From Kutzneria buriramensis (lineage in GTDB: Bacteria > Actinomycetota > Actinomycetes > Mycobacteriales > Pseudonocardiaceae): a DNA stretch of 64,000 nucleotides. The stretch lies in contig NZ_QUNO01000001.1 of the NCBI RefSeq assembly GCF_003387475.1, positions 1 through 64,000 of the forward strand, written 5' to 3'. Below, in pieces: positions 31,096 to 40,008 of the stretch (positions within the stretch are counted from its first letter, which is position 1; each line of letters starts with the position of its first letter). The notes under the pieces are model-generated. The model was given only the letters and a program-made list of their open reading frames with translations, made no database searches and was not told the origin of the DNA. The translations under genes and the position numbers were made by a program.

Positions 31096-31932
31096 GTGAT
31101 CTTGGTGACCGGGGCCACGGGTCGGGCCGGCGGCAGCGTGCTGAACCAGTTGCTGCACAAGGGTGTTGCCGTACGAGCATTGGTGCGGGACCCCGAGCGC
31201 ACGGCGCTGCCGGAGGGGGTCGAGGTGGTGCGCGGGGACCTGGCCGACCCGTCCAGCCTCGGGCCGGCCCTGGCGGACGTCGAGTCGGTGTTCCTGGTCT
31301 GGCCCACCATCGCCGCCGACCACGCCGCGCCGGCCGTCGTCACGGAGATCGCGAAGCGGGCGCGTCGGGTGGTCTACCTGTCCGCCAACGGGGCTTCCGC
31401 CGACGCGACCGGCGGCATCCTCGGCTCCCACGCCATGCTGGAGCGGTTGATCGAGGACGCCGGCGTGGAGTGGACGTTCCTGCGGCCGACCGGCTTCGCG
31501 GCCAACACCCTCAACTGGGCGCCGCAGATCCGTGCCGAGGGCGTCGTGCGCTGGTTCCACGGGGCCGCGCGCCGGGCGTTGATCCACGAGCGTGACATCG
31601 CGGCGGTGGGCGTACGGGCGCTGACCGGGGACGCGCTCACCGGGACTCGGCCGGTGTTGACCGGGCCGGCGGCGATCAGCCAGGTGGAGCAGGCCCACAC
31701 GATCGGCGACGCCATCGGCCGGCCTGTGCGCTTCGAGGAGGTCTCCGACGAGGTGGCTCGGCGGGAGATCTTCGCCGGTCAGCCGGCGGCAGTGGTCGAC
31801 GGCCTGCTGGCCGCGCACGCCGCCCTGGTCGCCAAGCCCGAGCTGGTCAACGACACCGTCGAGCAGATCACCGGCACACCGGCTCGCACCTTCGCGGAGT
31901 GGGCCGCCGACCACGCGGCGGACTTCCGCTAG
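31096..31932 (+). CDS. NmrA-like NAD(P)-binding protein
   Basis: A 278-residue atypical SDR. N-terminal MILVTGATGRAGGSVLNQLL carries the GxxGxxG dinucleotide motif. ALVRDPE follows strand 2, consistent with NADP. The remainder resembles NmrA/QOR2-like quinone reductase or regulatory proteins. GTG start 31096 after GGGGAGG. Its stop shares CTAG with the stop of the convergent LacI gene. Confidence 0.87.
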   Translation: MILVTGATGRAGGSVLNQLLHKGVAVRALVRDPERTALPEGVEVVRGDLADPSSLGPALADVESVFLVWPTIAADHAAPAVVTEIAKRARRVVYLSANGASADATGGILGSHAMLERLIEDAGVEWTFLRPTGFAANTLNWAPQIRAEGVVRWFHGAARRALIHERDIAAVGVRALTGDALTGTRPVLTGPAAISQVEQAHTIGDAIGRPVRFEEVSDEVARREIFAGQPAAVVDGLLAAHAALVAKPELVNDTVEQITGTPARTFAEWAADHAADFR

Positions 31933-32930
31933 GCGCAGCCGCAGGACTGGCGGTGCATGAGCTTGGCCTGCAGGCGGACGGTCTGGGGTTCCCGCGACGG
32001 GTCCTGGATGCGGGCCAGCAGCATGCGGACGGCGGTGCGGCCGATGTCGGCGACGGGCTGGGCCATGGTGGTCAGGGGCGGATCGACGAGTTCGGCCCAT
32101 TCGACGTCGTCGTAGCCGACCACGGCGAGGTCGGTGCCGATCTTGATGTGGCGGCGGCGGGCCTCGTGCAGGATGCCGACCATCATGTTGTTGTTGCCGG
32201 CGACCACGGCAGTCGGTGGCAGCGGCAGATCGAACAGCCGTGCCAGGGCCGTCGCGCCGTCCTCCGCCGACGACTCGCCGGAGATGACGAGTTCGGGATC
32301 CCACGGCAGGCCGGCGCGGCCGAGCCCGAGCCGGTAACCGAGCACCCTTTCGGACGACGTCGTGAGCCCGCTGGCCCCGCCGACCATGCCGATGCGGCGG
32401 TGCCCGAGCTCGCCGAGGTGCTGCACGAGGGCCGAGGTCGCCTGCACGTTCTCCGGGCCGACCTGGTCGACCGGCTGGTTGCCGGGGAGCCGGTCGACGA
32501 GCACCGTGGGGATGTTCAGCCGGCGCAGCTCCGGCAGTACCGAACCCACCGCTCCCGGCGACGGTGTGAGCAGCACGCCGTCCACCCGACGGGCGCGCAG
32601 CATGCGGATGGAGTACTCCTCGGTTTCCGCCTCGTCATGCGTGTCGACCAGCAGCAGCGTGTATCCGGCCGCGGTCGCCTCGCTCTCGATCGCCTGGATC
32701 AGCTCGGCGAAGTACGGGTTGGCCACCAGTGAGATCGCCACACCCAGCGACCGGGTGCCGCCGGTGACGAGAGACCGGGCGATGACGTCGCCGGTGTAGC
32801 CGGTCCTGGCCACGGCATCGAGCACCCGCTCCTTGGTCTCCGCGGCCACGGCTCTGGTCCCGTTGACGACGTGGGAGACCGTCGTGATCGACACTCCGGC
32901 CAGCTGAGCGACGTCCTTCATCGTGACCAT
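31929..32930 (-). CDS. LacI family transcriptional repressor 1
   Basis: A 333-residue repressor: helix-turn-helix MKDVAQLAGVSITTVSHVVNG, hinge helix region VIARSLVTGGTRSLGV, then a sugar-binding domain, ending in QSCGCA, a common tail of this class. The 26-bp palindrome at 32972-32997, 42 nt before the start, is its probable autoregulatory operator. It is divergent from the frc-like operon and may control it. ATG 32930 follows AAGGA. Confidence 0.92.
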   Translation of the reverse strand: MVTMKDVAQLAGVSITTVSHVVNGTRAVAAETKERVLDAVARTGYTGDVIARSLVTGGTRSLGVAISLVANPYFAELIQAIESEATAAGYTLLLVDTHDEAETEEYSIRMLRARRVDGVLLTPSPGAVGSVLPELRRLNIPTVLVDRLPGNQPVDQVGPENVQATSALVQHLGELGHRRIGMVGGASGLTTSSERVLGYRLGLGRAGLPWDPELVISGESSAEDGATALARLFDLPLPPTAVVAGNNNMMVGILHEARRRHIKIGTDLAVVGYDDVEWAELVDPPLTTMAQPVADIGRTAVRMLLARIQDPSREPQTVRLQAKLMHRQSCGCA

Positions 32931-32971
32931 GGCACATTCCTTGCAACGTTATGTGACCGAGACATCAAGCC

Positions 32972-32997
32972 GCCAAGCGTTTGCGCAAACGCTTGGC
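32972..32997. promoter_or_regulatory. 26-bp perfect palindrome, LacI-type operator
   Basis: Arm GCCAAGCGTTTGC repeated inverted with no spacer. The central TTTGCGCAAA with flanking GCG/CGC is the usual form for LacI-family operators. It lies between the LacI gene and the sugar operon. Confidence 0.85.
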
Positions 32998-33250
32998 TAT
33001 GGACCCTACCGCAGTCGCCGAGGTCCGGCCGGGCCGGTGATCAACGGCGTGTCGACGTTGGCCCTCGGCGCCGGGCCGGCGTCGGGATCACGTTGTCTCC
33101 AAAGCAGGCGACGGGTGTGCCGGCCACCCGGAAGGGCGGCGTGGGGCGGTGTCATTCGCACCGACGGGATGGCGGAAATCTGCGAATAATGGTTCAGACC
33201 ATGGGGAATTTGATGTTGCCGAGTTGCAACGACCGCATTTCTGCGACGTG

Positions 33251-33296
33251 TTGCGGTCGTCACAGGTGACGGTCTATAACCGGGGACAACGTTGTC
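33251..33296 (+). promoter_or_regulatory. Promoter and operator of the frc-like operon
   Basis: TTGCGG at 33251-33256 and TATAAC at 33275-33280, spaced 18 nt, fit a vegetative promoter. The perfect 12-bp palindrome GACAACGTTGTC at 33285-33296 covers the expected start site and is a candidate operator for either LacI protein of this island. Confidence 0.65.
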
Positions 33297-33333
33297 TCGC
33301 AGGTGTCGGGCTGGCTACGGAAGGACTCTTCTC

Positions 33334-34431
33334 ATGCACACACGTGACGGTGCGGCGCCCCGCCGGATCGGCCGCCGCCGGGTGGCCCTCGGGCTGGCCG
33401 TCCTGGTCTGCTCGGGGGCGCTGGCTGCCTGCGGTTCGGACACTTCCAGCGGTGCGGTGGGTGTGTCGCTGATTCTGAAGACCCTGTCCAACCCCTACTT
33501 CGTGTCGATGGAGAAGGACGCGAAGACCGAGGCGGCGAAGGACAACGTGTCACTCACGGTGGCCGCAGGGCAGTCCGACGGTGACACCCAGTCCCAGATC
33601 GCCGCGATCGACAACGCCATCTCCCGCGGCGACAAGGGCATCCTGATCACTGTCAACGGCAACGCGGTCAACACCGAGCTGCAGAAGGCGCGCAACGCCG
33701 GCATCTACGTGATCGCGCTGGACACCGCGCCGACCCCGGCCAGCGTCGTGGACGTCACCTACGCCACCGACAACGAGCAGGCCGGCAAACTGATCGGCCA
33801 GTACGCGGCGGCCAAGCTGAACGGCGGCAAGGCGGTGATCGCCATGCTCGACCTGTTCAACAACCAGGTCGTGTCGGTGGACACGGCCCGTGACCACGGC
33901 TTCCTGGAGGGCATGGGCATCGCCCCGGGCAGCGCCACCGAGAACGGTCAAGAGGCCAAGTCCGGTCACTACACCGGCGGCACGGGCGGCGACTACACGG
34001 TGGCCTGCCACCAACCGACCCAGGGCGCCATCCCGGGCGGCAAGACGGCCATGGAGAACTGCCTGTCCGCCAACGGCGACGTCAACGTCGTCTACACGAT
34101 CAACGAGCCCGCCGCCGAAGGCGCGTTGCAGGCGTTGCAGGCCGCCGGCAAGACGAACGTGCTGGTGGTGACCATCGACGGCAGCTGCAAGTACCTCAAC
34201 GGCCTGGTCAAGCAGGGCACCATCGCGGCGGACGCGGTGCAGTACCCCGGGAAGATGGCGAGCGACGGCGTGCAGGCCATCTCGAAGCTGGCCAGCGGCG
34301 GAGCCAAGCCGGGCCTGCCGGCCGGTCAGTCCTTCATCAACACCGGCACCGCGCTCGCCACCGCCAATCCGCTGCCCGGGGTGACCAGCCAGACGCCGGG
34401 GCAGGCTGCCACCGCCTGCTGGGGCAGTTGA
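33334..34431 (+). CDS. Sugar ABC transporter substrate-binding lipoprotein (FrcB-like)
   Basis: A 365-residue periplasmic-binding-type lipoprotein. Signal sequence with lipobox LAAC (near residue 35), followed by a type I (ribose-binding-like) fold: SLILKTLSNPYFVSMEKDAK, IDNAISRGDKGILITVNG, YATDNEQAGKLIGQYAA, VVTIDGSCKYLNGLVKQGTI. Such proteins capture pentoses or hexoses outside the membrane. With the genes following, it resembles FrcB of the fructose importer. ATG preceded by GGAAGGA. Confidence 0.92.
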   Translation: MHTRDGAAPRRIGRRRVALGLAVLVCSGALAACGSDTSSGAVGVSLILKTLSNPYFVSMEKDAKTEAAKDNVSLTVAAGQSDGDTQSQIAAIDNAISRGDKGILITVNGNAVNTELQKARNAGIYVIALDTAPTPASVVDVTYATDNEQAGKLIGQYAAAKLNGGKAVIAMLDLFNNQVVSVDTARDHGFLEGMGIAPGSATENGQEAKSGHYTGGTGGDYTVACHQPTQGAIPGGKTAMENCLSANGDVNVVYTINEPAAEGALQALQAAGKTNVLVVTIDGSCKYLNGLVKQGTIAADAVQYPGKMASDGVQAISKLASGGAKPGLPAGQSFINTGTALATANPLPGVTSQTPGQAATACWGS

Positions 34432-34475
34432 GCGGCGACCCGCCGAACCAGACCGATCGAAGGGAAGGGCTCCGC

Positions 34476-35498
34476 ATGTCCCAGACACTCGACACGTCCG
34501 CGTCCGCCGAGGACATCACCAAGCCCCGCGACTCGTTGGACCGGCGACTGCACGGCGTGCTGCACCGGATGCCGGCGCTGAGCCCGTTGGTGGTGCTGGT
34601 CATCGCCTGTGTCGTGTTCGCCGTGGCCAATCCGCGGTTCATTCGGCCGGAGAACCTGTCCATCCTGTTGCAGCAGGCGGCCGTGGTGGGTTCCCTCGCG
34701 GTCGGCCAGACCCTGGTCATCCTCACCGCCGGAATCGACCTGTCGGTCGGCGCGATCATGGTGCTGGCCACGCTCGTGATGGGCAAGCTCGCGTTCGGCG
34801 GCATGCCTGACGTGGTCGCGTTCCTGATCGGCTTCGCGCTGGCCGTGGCCGCGGCCTTCCTCAACGGGCTGCTGGTCACGCGAATCAAGCTGCCGCCGTT
34901 CATCGTCACGCTCGGCACCCTGTCCGTCTTCACCGCACTGGCGTTGATCTACGCGCAGGGCCAGACGATCACGCTGAATCCCGGCACCTTCCTGACCTGG
35001 AGCGGCACGGTCATCCCGATCGGACGGTTCGGCCTGACCGTCGGCGTGTTGATGATGCTGTTGCTGTACATCGGTTTCGCCTACGCGCTGCGCCAGACGG
35101 CATGGGGACGGCACCTGTACGCGACCGGCGACGACCCCGAGGCCGCCCGGCTGGCCGGGGTGCGGACCAGCCGCGTGCTCCTGTCCGCCTACGTGGTGGC
35201 CGGCGCGGTGATCGGCATCGCCGCGTGGATCCTGGTCGGCCGGATCAACGGCGCCGACCCGAACGCCGGTCTCAACGCCAACCTGGAGAGCATCACGGCC
35301 GTGGTGATCGGCGGCACCAGTCTGTTCGGCGGCCGAGGCGTGGTGGTCGGCTCGCTGATCGGTGCGCTGATCGTCCAGGTCTTCGACAACGGCCTCGCCC
35401 TGATCGGCGTCAACCCCAACTACCAGGTACTCGCGGTGGGCGTCCTCGTCATCGTGGCGGTCGCCGCCGACCAGTGGATCAGGAGCGTCAAGTCATGA
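34476..35498 (+). CDS. Sugar ABC transporter permease (FrcC/RbsC-like)
   Basis: A 340-residue permease with about 8-10 membrane helices and the CUT2 signatures LAVGQTLVILTAGIDLSVG and GGTSLFGGRGVVVGSLIGAL. ATG 34476 follows GGGAAGGG. Its stop overlaps the ATPase start (ATGA). Confidence 0.92.
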   Translation: MSQTLDTSASAEDITKPRDSLDRRLHGVLHRMPALSPLVVLVIACVVFAVANPRFIRPENLSILLQQAAVVGSLAVGQTLVILTAGIDLSVGAIMVLATLVMGKLAFGGMPDVVAFLIGFALAVAAAFLNGLLVTRIKLPPFIVTLGTLSVFTALALIYAQGQTITLNPGTFLTWSGTVIPIGRFGLTVGVLMMLLLYIGFAYALRQTAWGRHLYATGDDPEAARLAGVRTSRVLLSAYVVAGAVIGIAAWILVGRINGADPNAGLNANLESITAVVIGGTSLFGGRGVVVGSLIGALIVQVFDNGLALIGVNPNYQVLAVGVLVIVAVAADQWIRSVKS

Positions 35499-36301
35499 GC
35501 GAGCCGGTGTTGCAGGCACGGGGCCTTGCCAAGACGTTCGGCCACGTGGTCGGCCTGGACCGGGTGGACCTCACGCTGTCGGCGGGCGAGGTGCTGGCGG
35601 TCATCGGGGACAACGGCGCGGGCAAGTCGACGCTGATCAAATGCCTGTCCGGCGCGATGGTGCCGGACGCCGGCACGATCAGCGTAGAGGGCCGGCAGGT
35701 CAGCTTCCGGACCACCCAGGACGCCAGGGCGGCCGGGATCGAAACCGTTTACCAGACCCTCGCGGTCGCGCCGGCGCTGGACATCGCGAGCAACCTGTTT
35801 CTCGCCCGGGAACAGCGCCGCCCCGGTGTGCTGGGCACGGTGTTCCGGATGCTGGACACCGGTGCCATGAAGAAGCAGGCGAAACAGCGCATCGATGATC
35901 TCGGCATCACGACGTTGCAGAACATCAACCAGGCCGTGGAGACGCTGTCCGGCGGCCAGCGACAGGCCGTCGCGGTGGCCCGGGCCGCGGCGTTCGGCAG
36001 CAAGGTGGTGATCCTGGACGAGCCGACCGCGGCTCTCGGCGTCAGGGAGACCGGCCAGGTGCTCAGGCTGATTCGCGACCTGCGGGATCGCGGCCTAGGG
36101 GTGATCTTGATCAGCCATAACATGCCCAACGTGTTCGAAGTGGCCGACAAGATCCACATCCAGCGGCTCGGCCGGCGGCTCGGGGTCATCACCCCCCGGT
36201 CGCACACACCGGCCGAGGCGGTGGCCATCATGACCGGTGCGGCGACACTCGATCCCGCTCAGGACGCCGACGATCTGGTGGACACGCCGAGGAACACGTA
36301 A
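35495..36301 (+). CDS. Sugar ABC transporter ATP-binding protein (FrcA-like)
   Basis: A 268-residue single ABC domain: Walker A GDNGAGKST, Q loop, signature LSGGQRQAVAVARA, Walker B VVILDEPTAALG, switch His in LISHNM. CUT2 importers usually have a double-length RbsA ATPase; a single domain is the FrcA type and works as a homodimer. Confidence 0.92.
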   Translation: MSEPVLQARGLAKTFGHVVGLDRVDLTLSAGEVLAVIGDNGAGKSTLIKCLSGAMVPDAGTISVEGRQVSFRTTQDARAAGIETVYQTLAVAPALDIASNLFLAREQRRPGVLGTVFRMLDTGAMKKQAKQRIDDLGITTLQNINQAVETLSGGQRQAVAVARAAAFGSKVVILDEPTAALGVRETGQVLRLIRDLRDRGLGVILISHNMPNVFEVADKIHIQRLGRRLGVITPRSHTPAEAVAIMTGAATLDPAQDADDLVDTPRNT

Positions 36302-36318
36302 GGAATCAGGAGACCATC

Positions 36319-37353
36319 GTGCTGTCGGAAAGTGCGCAGCCCAAGGACAGACCGACCATGCGGGACGTGGCTGCGCTCGCCGGCGTAGGCATCAAGACCG
36401 TGTCCCGGGTCGTCAACGGAGTGTCCACCGTCGCTCCGGAACTGGTCGAGCGTGTGCGGTCGGCCGCGGACAAGCTTGGCTACCGACCCAACCTGACCGC
36501 GGCCAACCTGCGCCGCAGCGGGGGCCGCACCAACACCATCGGGCTGCTGCTCGAGGACATCGGCAACCCGTTCTCCTCCGCGGTCTTCCGGGCGGTGGAG
36601 GACTACGCGCGTGACCGCAGTGTGCTGGTCCTGGCCGCCAGCCTGGACGAGAATCCGCAGCGGGAACGGGAACTGACCAGGAAGTTGATCGACCGGCGGG
36701 TGGACGGGCTGATCATCATGCCCGCCGCGCAGGACTATCGGTACGTGCTCAGCGAGCAGCAGGCCGGCATGTCGTTCGTGTTCGTCGATCGGCTGCCGAC
36801 CCCGCTGCTGGCGGACGCCATCGTGTCCGACAACCGGGGTGGGGCCAGAACGGCGGTGGAGCACCTGTTGCGCACCAGGCGTCGCCGTGTGGCCTACTTC
36901 GGTGACGACATGGCCATACCGACAGCGGCGGAACGCTTCGCCGGTTTCACCGACGCGCTCGCCGCCGCGGGGCTCGTGCCGGACGACCGGATGGTCCGGC
37001 ACGGCCTGCGCACCGCGGAGCAGGCCAGGCGCGCCGCGAACGACCTGCTCGCCGGCGACCCGCCGGAGGCGATCTTCACCAGCCAGAACCTGGTCACCGT
37101 CGGCGTTGTCGAGGCACTGCACGAGCGGGACCTCCAGCACGACGTCGCCATCGTCGGATTCGACGACATCCCGTTTGCCGCCGTGCTCCAACCGGGTATC
37201 ACCGTCATGGCACAGGATCCGGCGGCGGTCGGCCGCAAGGCGGTGTCGCGACTGTTCGACCGAATGAACGGCGACCAGTCACCGCCGGCCGTGCACACCG
37301 TTCTCACCCGCCTGATCGTCCGGGGATCCGGCGAACTACGGTTGCCCGAGTGA
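36319..37353 (+). CDS. LacI family transcriptional repressor 2 (in operon)
   Basis: A 344-residue repressor with helix-turn-helix PTMRDVAALAGVGIKTVSRVVNGVSTVAPE and a sugar-binding domain containing GFDDIPFAAVLQPGITVMAQDP. It is encoded inside the operon, 17 nt after the ATPase and overlapping the kinase, so it is probably a feedback sensor of the transported sugar or its phosphate. GTG start. Confidence 0.92.
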   Translation: MLSESAQPKDRPTMRDVAALAGVGIKTVSRVVNGVSTVAPELVERVRSAADKLGYRPNLTAANLRRSGGRTNTIGLLLEDIGNPFSSAVFRAVEDYARDRSVLVLAASLDENPQRERELTRKLIDRRVDGLIIMPAAQDYRYVLSEQQAGMSFVFVDRLPTPLLADAIVSDNRGGARTAVEHLLRTRRRRVAYFGDDMAIPTAAERFAGFTDALAAAGLVPDDRMVRHGLRTAEQARRAANDLLAGDPPEAIFTSQNLVTVGVVEALHERDLQHDVAIVGFDDIPFAAVLQPGITVMAQDPAAVGRKAVSRLFDRMNGDQSPPAVHTVLTRLIVRGSGELRLPE

Positions 37354-38195
37354 CCAGAATTCTGCTCGCCGGACTGTGCACTGTGGACGTCGTGCAGCGG
37401 GTGGGCGAGATACCCGCGGCCGGCGAGAAGGTGCAGTCGGAGACGGTGGCGTTGGCCGCGGGCGGTCCTGCGGCCAACGCCGCTGTCGCGGTCGCCGCGC
37501 TCGGCGGCATCCCGACGCTGTTGACCGCGCTCGGCGCGCATCCGCTGGCGCTGCTTGCCTTGCGGGACTTGGATGATCACGGCGTGACCGTGGTGGACCT
37601 GTTGCCCGCCAAGCAGGATCCGCCGACAGTGAGCGCAGTGACCGTGCGGGACCGTGACGGCGAGCGGACCGTGGTGTCGCACAATGCCGCCGGCACGACG
37701 ATTTCGCCGCCGGTGGAGATCCTCGAGGCGGACGCCGTGCTGGTCGACGGGCACCATCCGGCGCTGGCGCTGCGGGTGGCGAAGGCGTCCGCGCCGGTGG
37801 TGTTGGACGCCGGCAGCTTCAAGGACGTACACGAGGAACTGTTGCCGCTGGTGGACGTCTGCGCCTGTTCGGCGAGTTATCCGCTCAGCACCAAGGAGTT
37901 GCACGACCGCGGCGTGCCGGTCGTGGTCCGCACGCACGGTCCACGGGCGGTCGAGTGGTCGTGCGAAGGCCGCATCGGCGAGGTTTTCGCGCAGCGGGTC
38001 GCCGCCCGGGACACTTCCGGAGCCGGCGACGTCTGGCACGGGGCGCTGACGTTTGGCATCGGCCGGCTCGGCCACGTGCCGACGCCCCACGAGCTGCCCG
38101 GGCTGATCGATCTCGCCAACCGGGTCGCGGGCATCAAGGTGCGGCACGTCGGCCCGCGCGGCTGGGTGGACGAGGTACGAGGGGGAACCTGGTGA
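37350..38195 (+). CDS. PfkB family carbohydrate kinase
   Basis: A 281-residue sugar kinase. The N-terminal half has AAGGPAANAAVAVAALGG, and the C-terminal signature DTSGAGDVWHGALTFGI includes the catalytic Asp of the DTxGAGD motif. Members phosphorylate fructose, ribose, adenosine and similar. The operon suggests the imported sugar as substrate. Overlaps both neighbours by 4 nt. Confidence 0.92.
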   Translation: MTRILLAGLCTVDVVQRVGEIPAAGEKVQSETVALAAGGPAANAAVAVAALGGIPTLLTALGAHPLALLALRDLDDHGVTVVDLLPAKQDPPTVSAVTVRDRDGERTVVSHNAAGTTISPPVEILEADAVLVDGHHPALALRVAKASAPVVLDAGSFKDVHEELLPLVDVCACSASYPLSTKELHDRGVPVVVRTHGPRAVEWSCEGRIGEVFAQRVAARDTSGAGDVWHGALTFGIGRLGHVPTPHELPGLIDLANRVAGIKVRHVGPRGWVDEVRGGTW

Positions 38196-38815
38196 GATTC
38201 GACGACCTGGTGGCCCGGGCCGAACGCCTGGCGGTCACCGGCCGGCGGTCGCTGTTGGGCATCTGCGGCGCGCCCGGAGCCGGCAAGTCCACCCTGGCCG
38301 CCCGCATCGTCGAGGCGCTCGGCGACCGGGCCGTGCTGGTCGGCATGGACGGTTTCCACCTGGCGCAGCGCGAGTTGAACCGACTCGGCCGGGCCGAGCG
38401 CAAGGGCGCGCCGGACACCTTCGACGCCGCCGGCTACGTCGACCTGCTCGATCGCCTCCGTCGACACGGCCCCGACACCGTTTACGCCCCCGAGTTCCGG
38501 CGCGAGATCGAGGAGCCGATCGCCTGCGCCGTGCCGGTGCCGCCGAGCACGCCGCTGGTCGTCACCGAGGGCAACTACCTGCTGCTCGCCGAGGGCCCGT
38601 GGGCCGGCGTCCGGCCGCTGCTGGACGAGGCGTGGTTCCTCGCGCCGGCCGAACCGGTCAGGATTGCCCGTCTGATCGCCCGTCACGAGGCGTTCGGTCG
38701 CTCGCCGGAACAGGCCCGTGGCCGCGCGTTAGGCTCTGATCAGGCCAACGCGGTACGGGTCGACGCCACCTCGGGGCGTGCCGATCTGGTCATCGCTGAG
38801 GAGGAGTTGACGTGA
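38192..38815 (+). CDS. P-loop nucleoside/sugar kinase-like protein (FrcK-like)
   Basis: A 207-residue P-loop kinase of the uridine kinase/pantothenate kinase fold: Walker A GAPGAGKST, VGMDGFHLA, VTEGNYLLL. Rhizobial fructose clusters encode a kinase of this type (FrcK) after frcBCA, of unproven substrate. The presence of a second kinase beside PfkB in one sugar operon is of interest. GTG start overlaps PfkB by GTGA. Confidence 0.85.
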   Translation: MRFDDLVARAERLAVTGRRSLLGICGAPGAGKSTLAARIVEALGDRAVLVGMDGFHLAQRELNRLGRAERKGAPDTFDAAGYVDLLDRLRRHGPDTVYAPEFRREIEEPIACAVPVPPSTPLVVTEGNYLLLAEGPWAGVRPLLDEAWFLAPAEPVRIARLIARHEAFGRSPEQARGRALGSDQANAVRVDATSGRADLVIAEEELT

Positions 38816-39201
38816 TCAGGGACCTGCTGACCTCCGCCAAGACGATCGCCGTCGTCGGGCTGTCGACCCAGCCGTGGAAGGCCGCGCACTCCGTGCCGGC
38901 CTCGCTCAAGGCCGCCGGCTACAAGGTGATCCCGGTGCACCTGACCGCCACTGAAATCCTCGGTGAGAAGGCCTACCGCAGCCTGCTCGACGTGCCCGAC
39001 AAGATCGACATCGTGAACGTCTTCCGCCCGGCCGACGAGACCCCCGCCATCGCCGAGCAGGCTGTGCGGGTCGGCGCCGGCGCCCTGTGGCTCCAGCTGG
39101 GCATCGCCAACGACCGGGCCCGCGAGATCGCCGAGGCCGGCGGGCTCGCCTACGTCGAGGACCGCTGCATCGCCGTCGAGCGGTCAATGCTGGGGCTGTA
39201 G
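38812..39201 (+). CDS. CoA-binding protein (YccU type)
   Basis: A 129-residue Rossmann-fold protein of the CoA_binding_2 family (TIAVVGLSTQPWKAAHSVPASLKAAGYKVIPV; VNVFRPADETPAIAEQAVRVGA; the closing VEDRCIAVER). Function of the family is poorly known. It overlaps the kinase by GTGA, so it is cotranscribed, but it is probably unrelated to the sugar pathway. Confidence 0.9.
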   Translation: MIRDLLTSAKTIAVVGLSTQPWKAAHSVPASLKAAGYKVIPVHLTATEILGEKAYRSLLDVPDKIDIVNVFRPADETPAIAEQAVRVGAGALWLQLGIANDRAREIAEAGGLAYVEDRCIAVERSMLGL

Positions 39202-39528
39202 CCCCGAGACCGGCACCGGCAACGTGAGGAAGGCGTCGCCCTCGTAGCGGTGGTCGACGCTTTTCACCCGAACGTGGTCGGGATCGGCCTCCACCACCTG
39301 CACCGCGATCGGCTCGTCCCGGCCGGGCACCGTCAGCAGCCAGCGCTCGGCCAGGTAGCTCAGGCCGATCGCGTCCAGCATCGCCGCCGCGTCGTCGGAG
39401 TCGCCGGCCTCGCCGAGCGGGTGCCCGAATACCGTCACCGGCTCGAAGCCGCCGTCGACCGGCCGGAGGTAGCCGAGCAGCTCGCGGTCGTCCTCGCGGT
39501 GATGGGCCACCCAGTCGCTGGGGATCAT
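39184..39528 (-). CDS. Conserved hypothetical protein
   Basis: A 114-residue soluble acidic protein (MIPSDWVAHHREDDRELLGYL). I recognise no domain. It overlaps the previous hypothetical gene by ATGA and the convergent CoA-binding gene by 18 nt. The two hypothetical genes form one transcription unit. Confidence 0.72.
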   Translation of the reverse strand: MIPSDWVAHHREDDRELLGYLRPVDGGFEPVTVFGHPLGEAGDSDDAAAMLDAIGLSYLAERWLLTVPGRDEPIAVQVVEADPDHVRVKSVDHRYEGDAFLTLPVPVSGLQPQH

Positions 39529-39998
39529 CGGTCGAGCCTTTCCGCCGCCTCGCGCAGCACGTCCTCGGCGAGCCCGGTCATTCGTGCCTCGCCGCCGAGC
39601 AGCCCGTACTCGTCAACGGCTTCGTGGATCACCAACATCTCGGTGTAGGGCACCGAATTGGCGAGTGACCACAGCTTCTCGCCGCCGATAGCCACGGACA
39701 GCTCGCCGGACAGCATCGCGGTGGCGATCATTCGGGCCCGGATCCACGCGGCGGTCGTCGTGTCGGGCCAGGTCCGCCCGAGGTCGACGAACATGGCGTT
39801 GATCGGCTCCTCGATGCCCGCCCACGAGGCCTTGTCGTCCGGCGGTGCGGCGGCGACCTCGACCACGGCCGGCGTCTCGACGCCGGCGACCAGCAGGTCG
39901 CAGGCCAGTCGGATGTAGTCGGTCAGGAGCACGCCGCCCAGCAGGCGGCCGATGTTGAGCTCGTCGACCCGGCGGCTCAGTTCGGCGGTGAGTTCCAC
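39525..39998 (-). CDS. Hypothetical protein, helical
   Basis: A 157-residue protein predicted to be mostly helical, without signal peptide or membrane segments. A repeated pattern is not seen. I do not recognise the family. It is translationally coupled to the next gene through ATGA. Confidence 0.7.
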   Translation of the reverse strand: MELTAELSRRVDELNIGRLLGGVLLTDYIRLACDLLVAGVETPAVVEVAAAPPDDKASWAGIEEPINAMFVDLGRTWPDTTTAAWIRARMIATAMLSGELSVAIGGEKLWSLANSVPYTEMLVIHEAVDEYGLLGGEARMTGLAEDVLREAAERLDR

Positions 39999-40008
39999 TC
40001 CGCCAGTC

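Larger units (their letters stand above)
32922..33333. promoter_or_regulatory. Intergenic region between LacI 1 and the sugar ABC operon
   Basis: About 400 bases with no credible gene. It contains the LacI-type operator at 32972-32997, a promoter-like pair at 33251-33280 and a second palindrome at 33285-33296. The middle part, about 33000-33240, shows nothing that I recognise. Confidence 0.6.
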
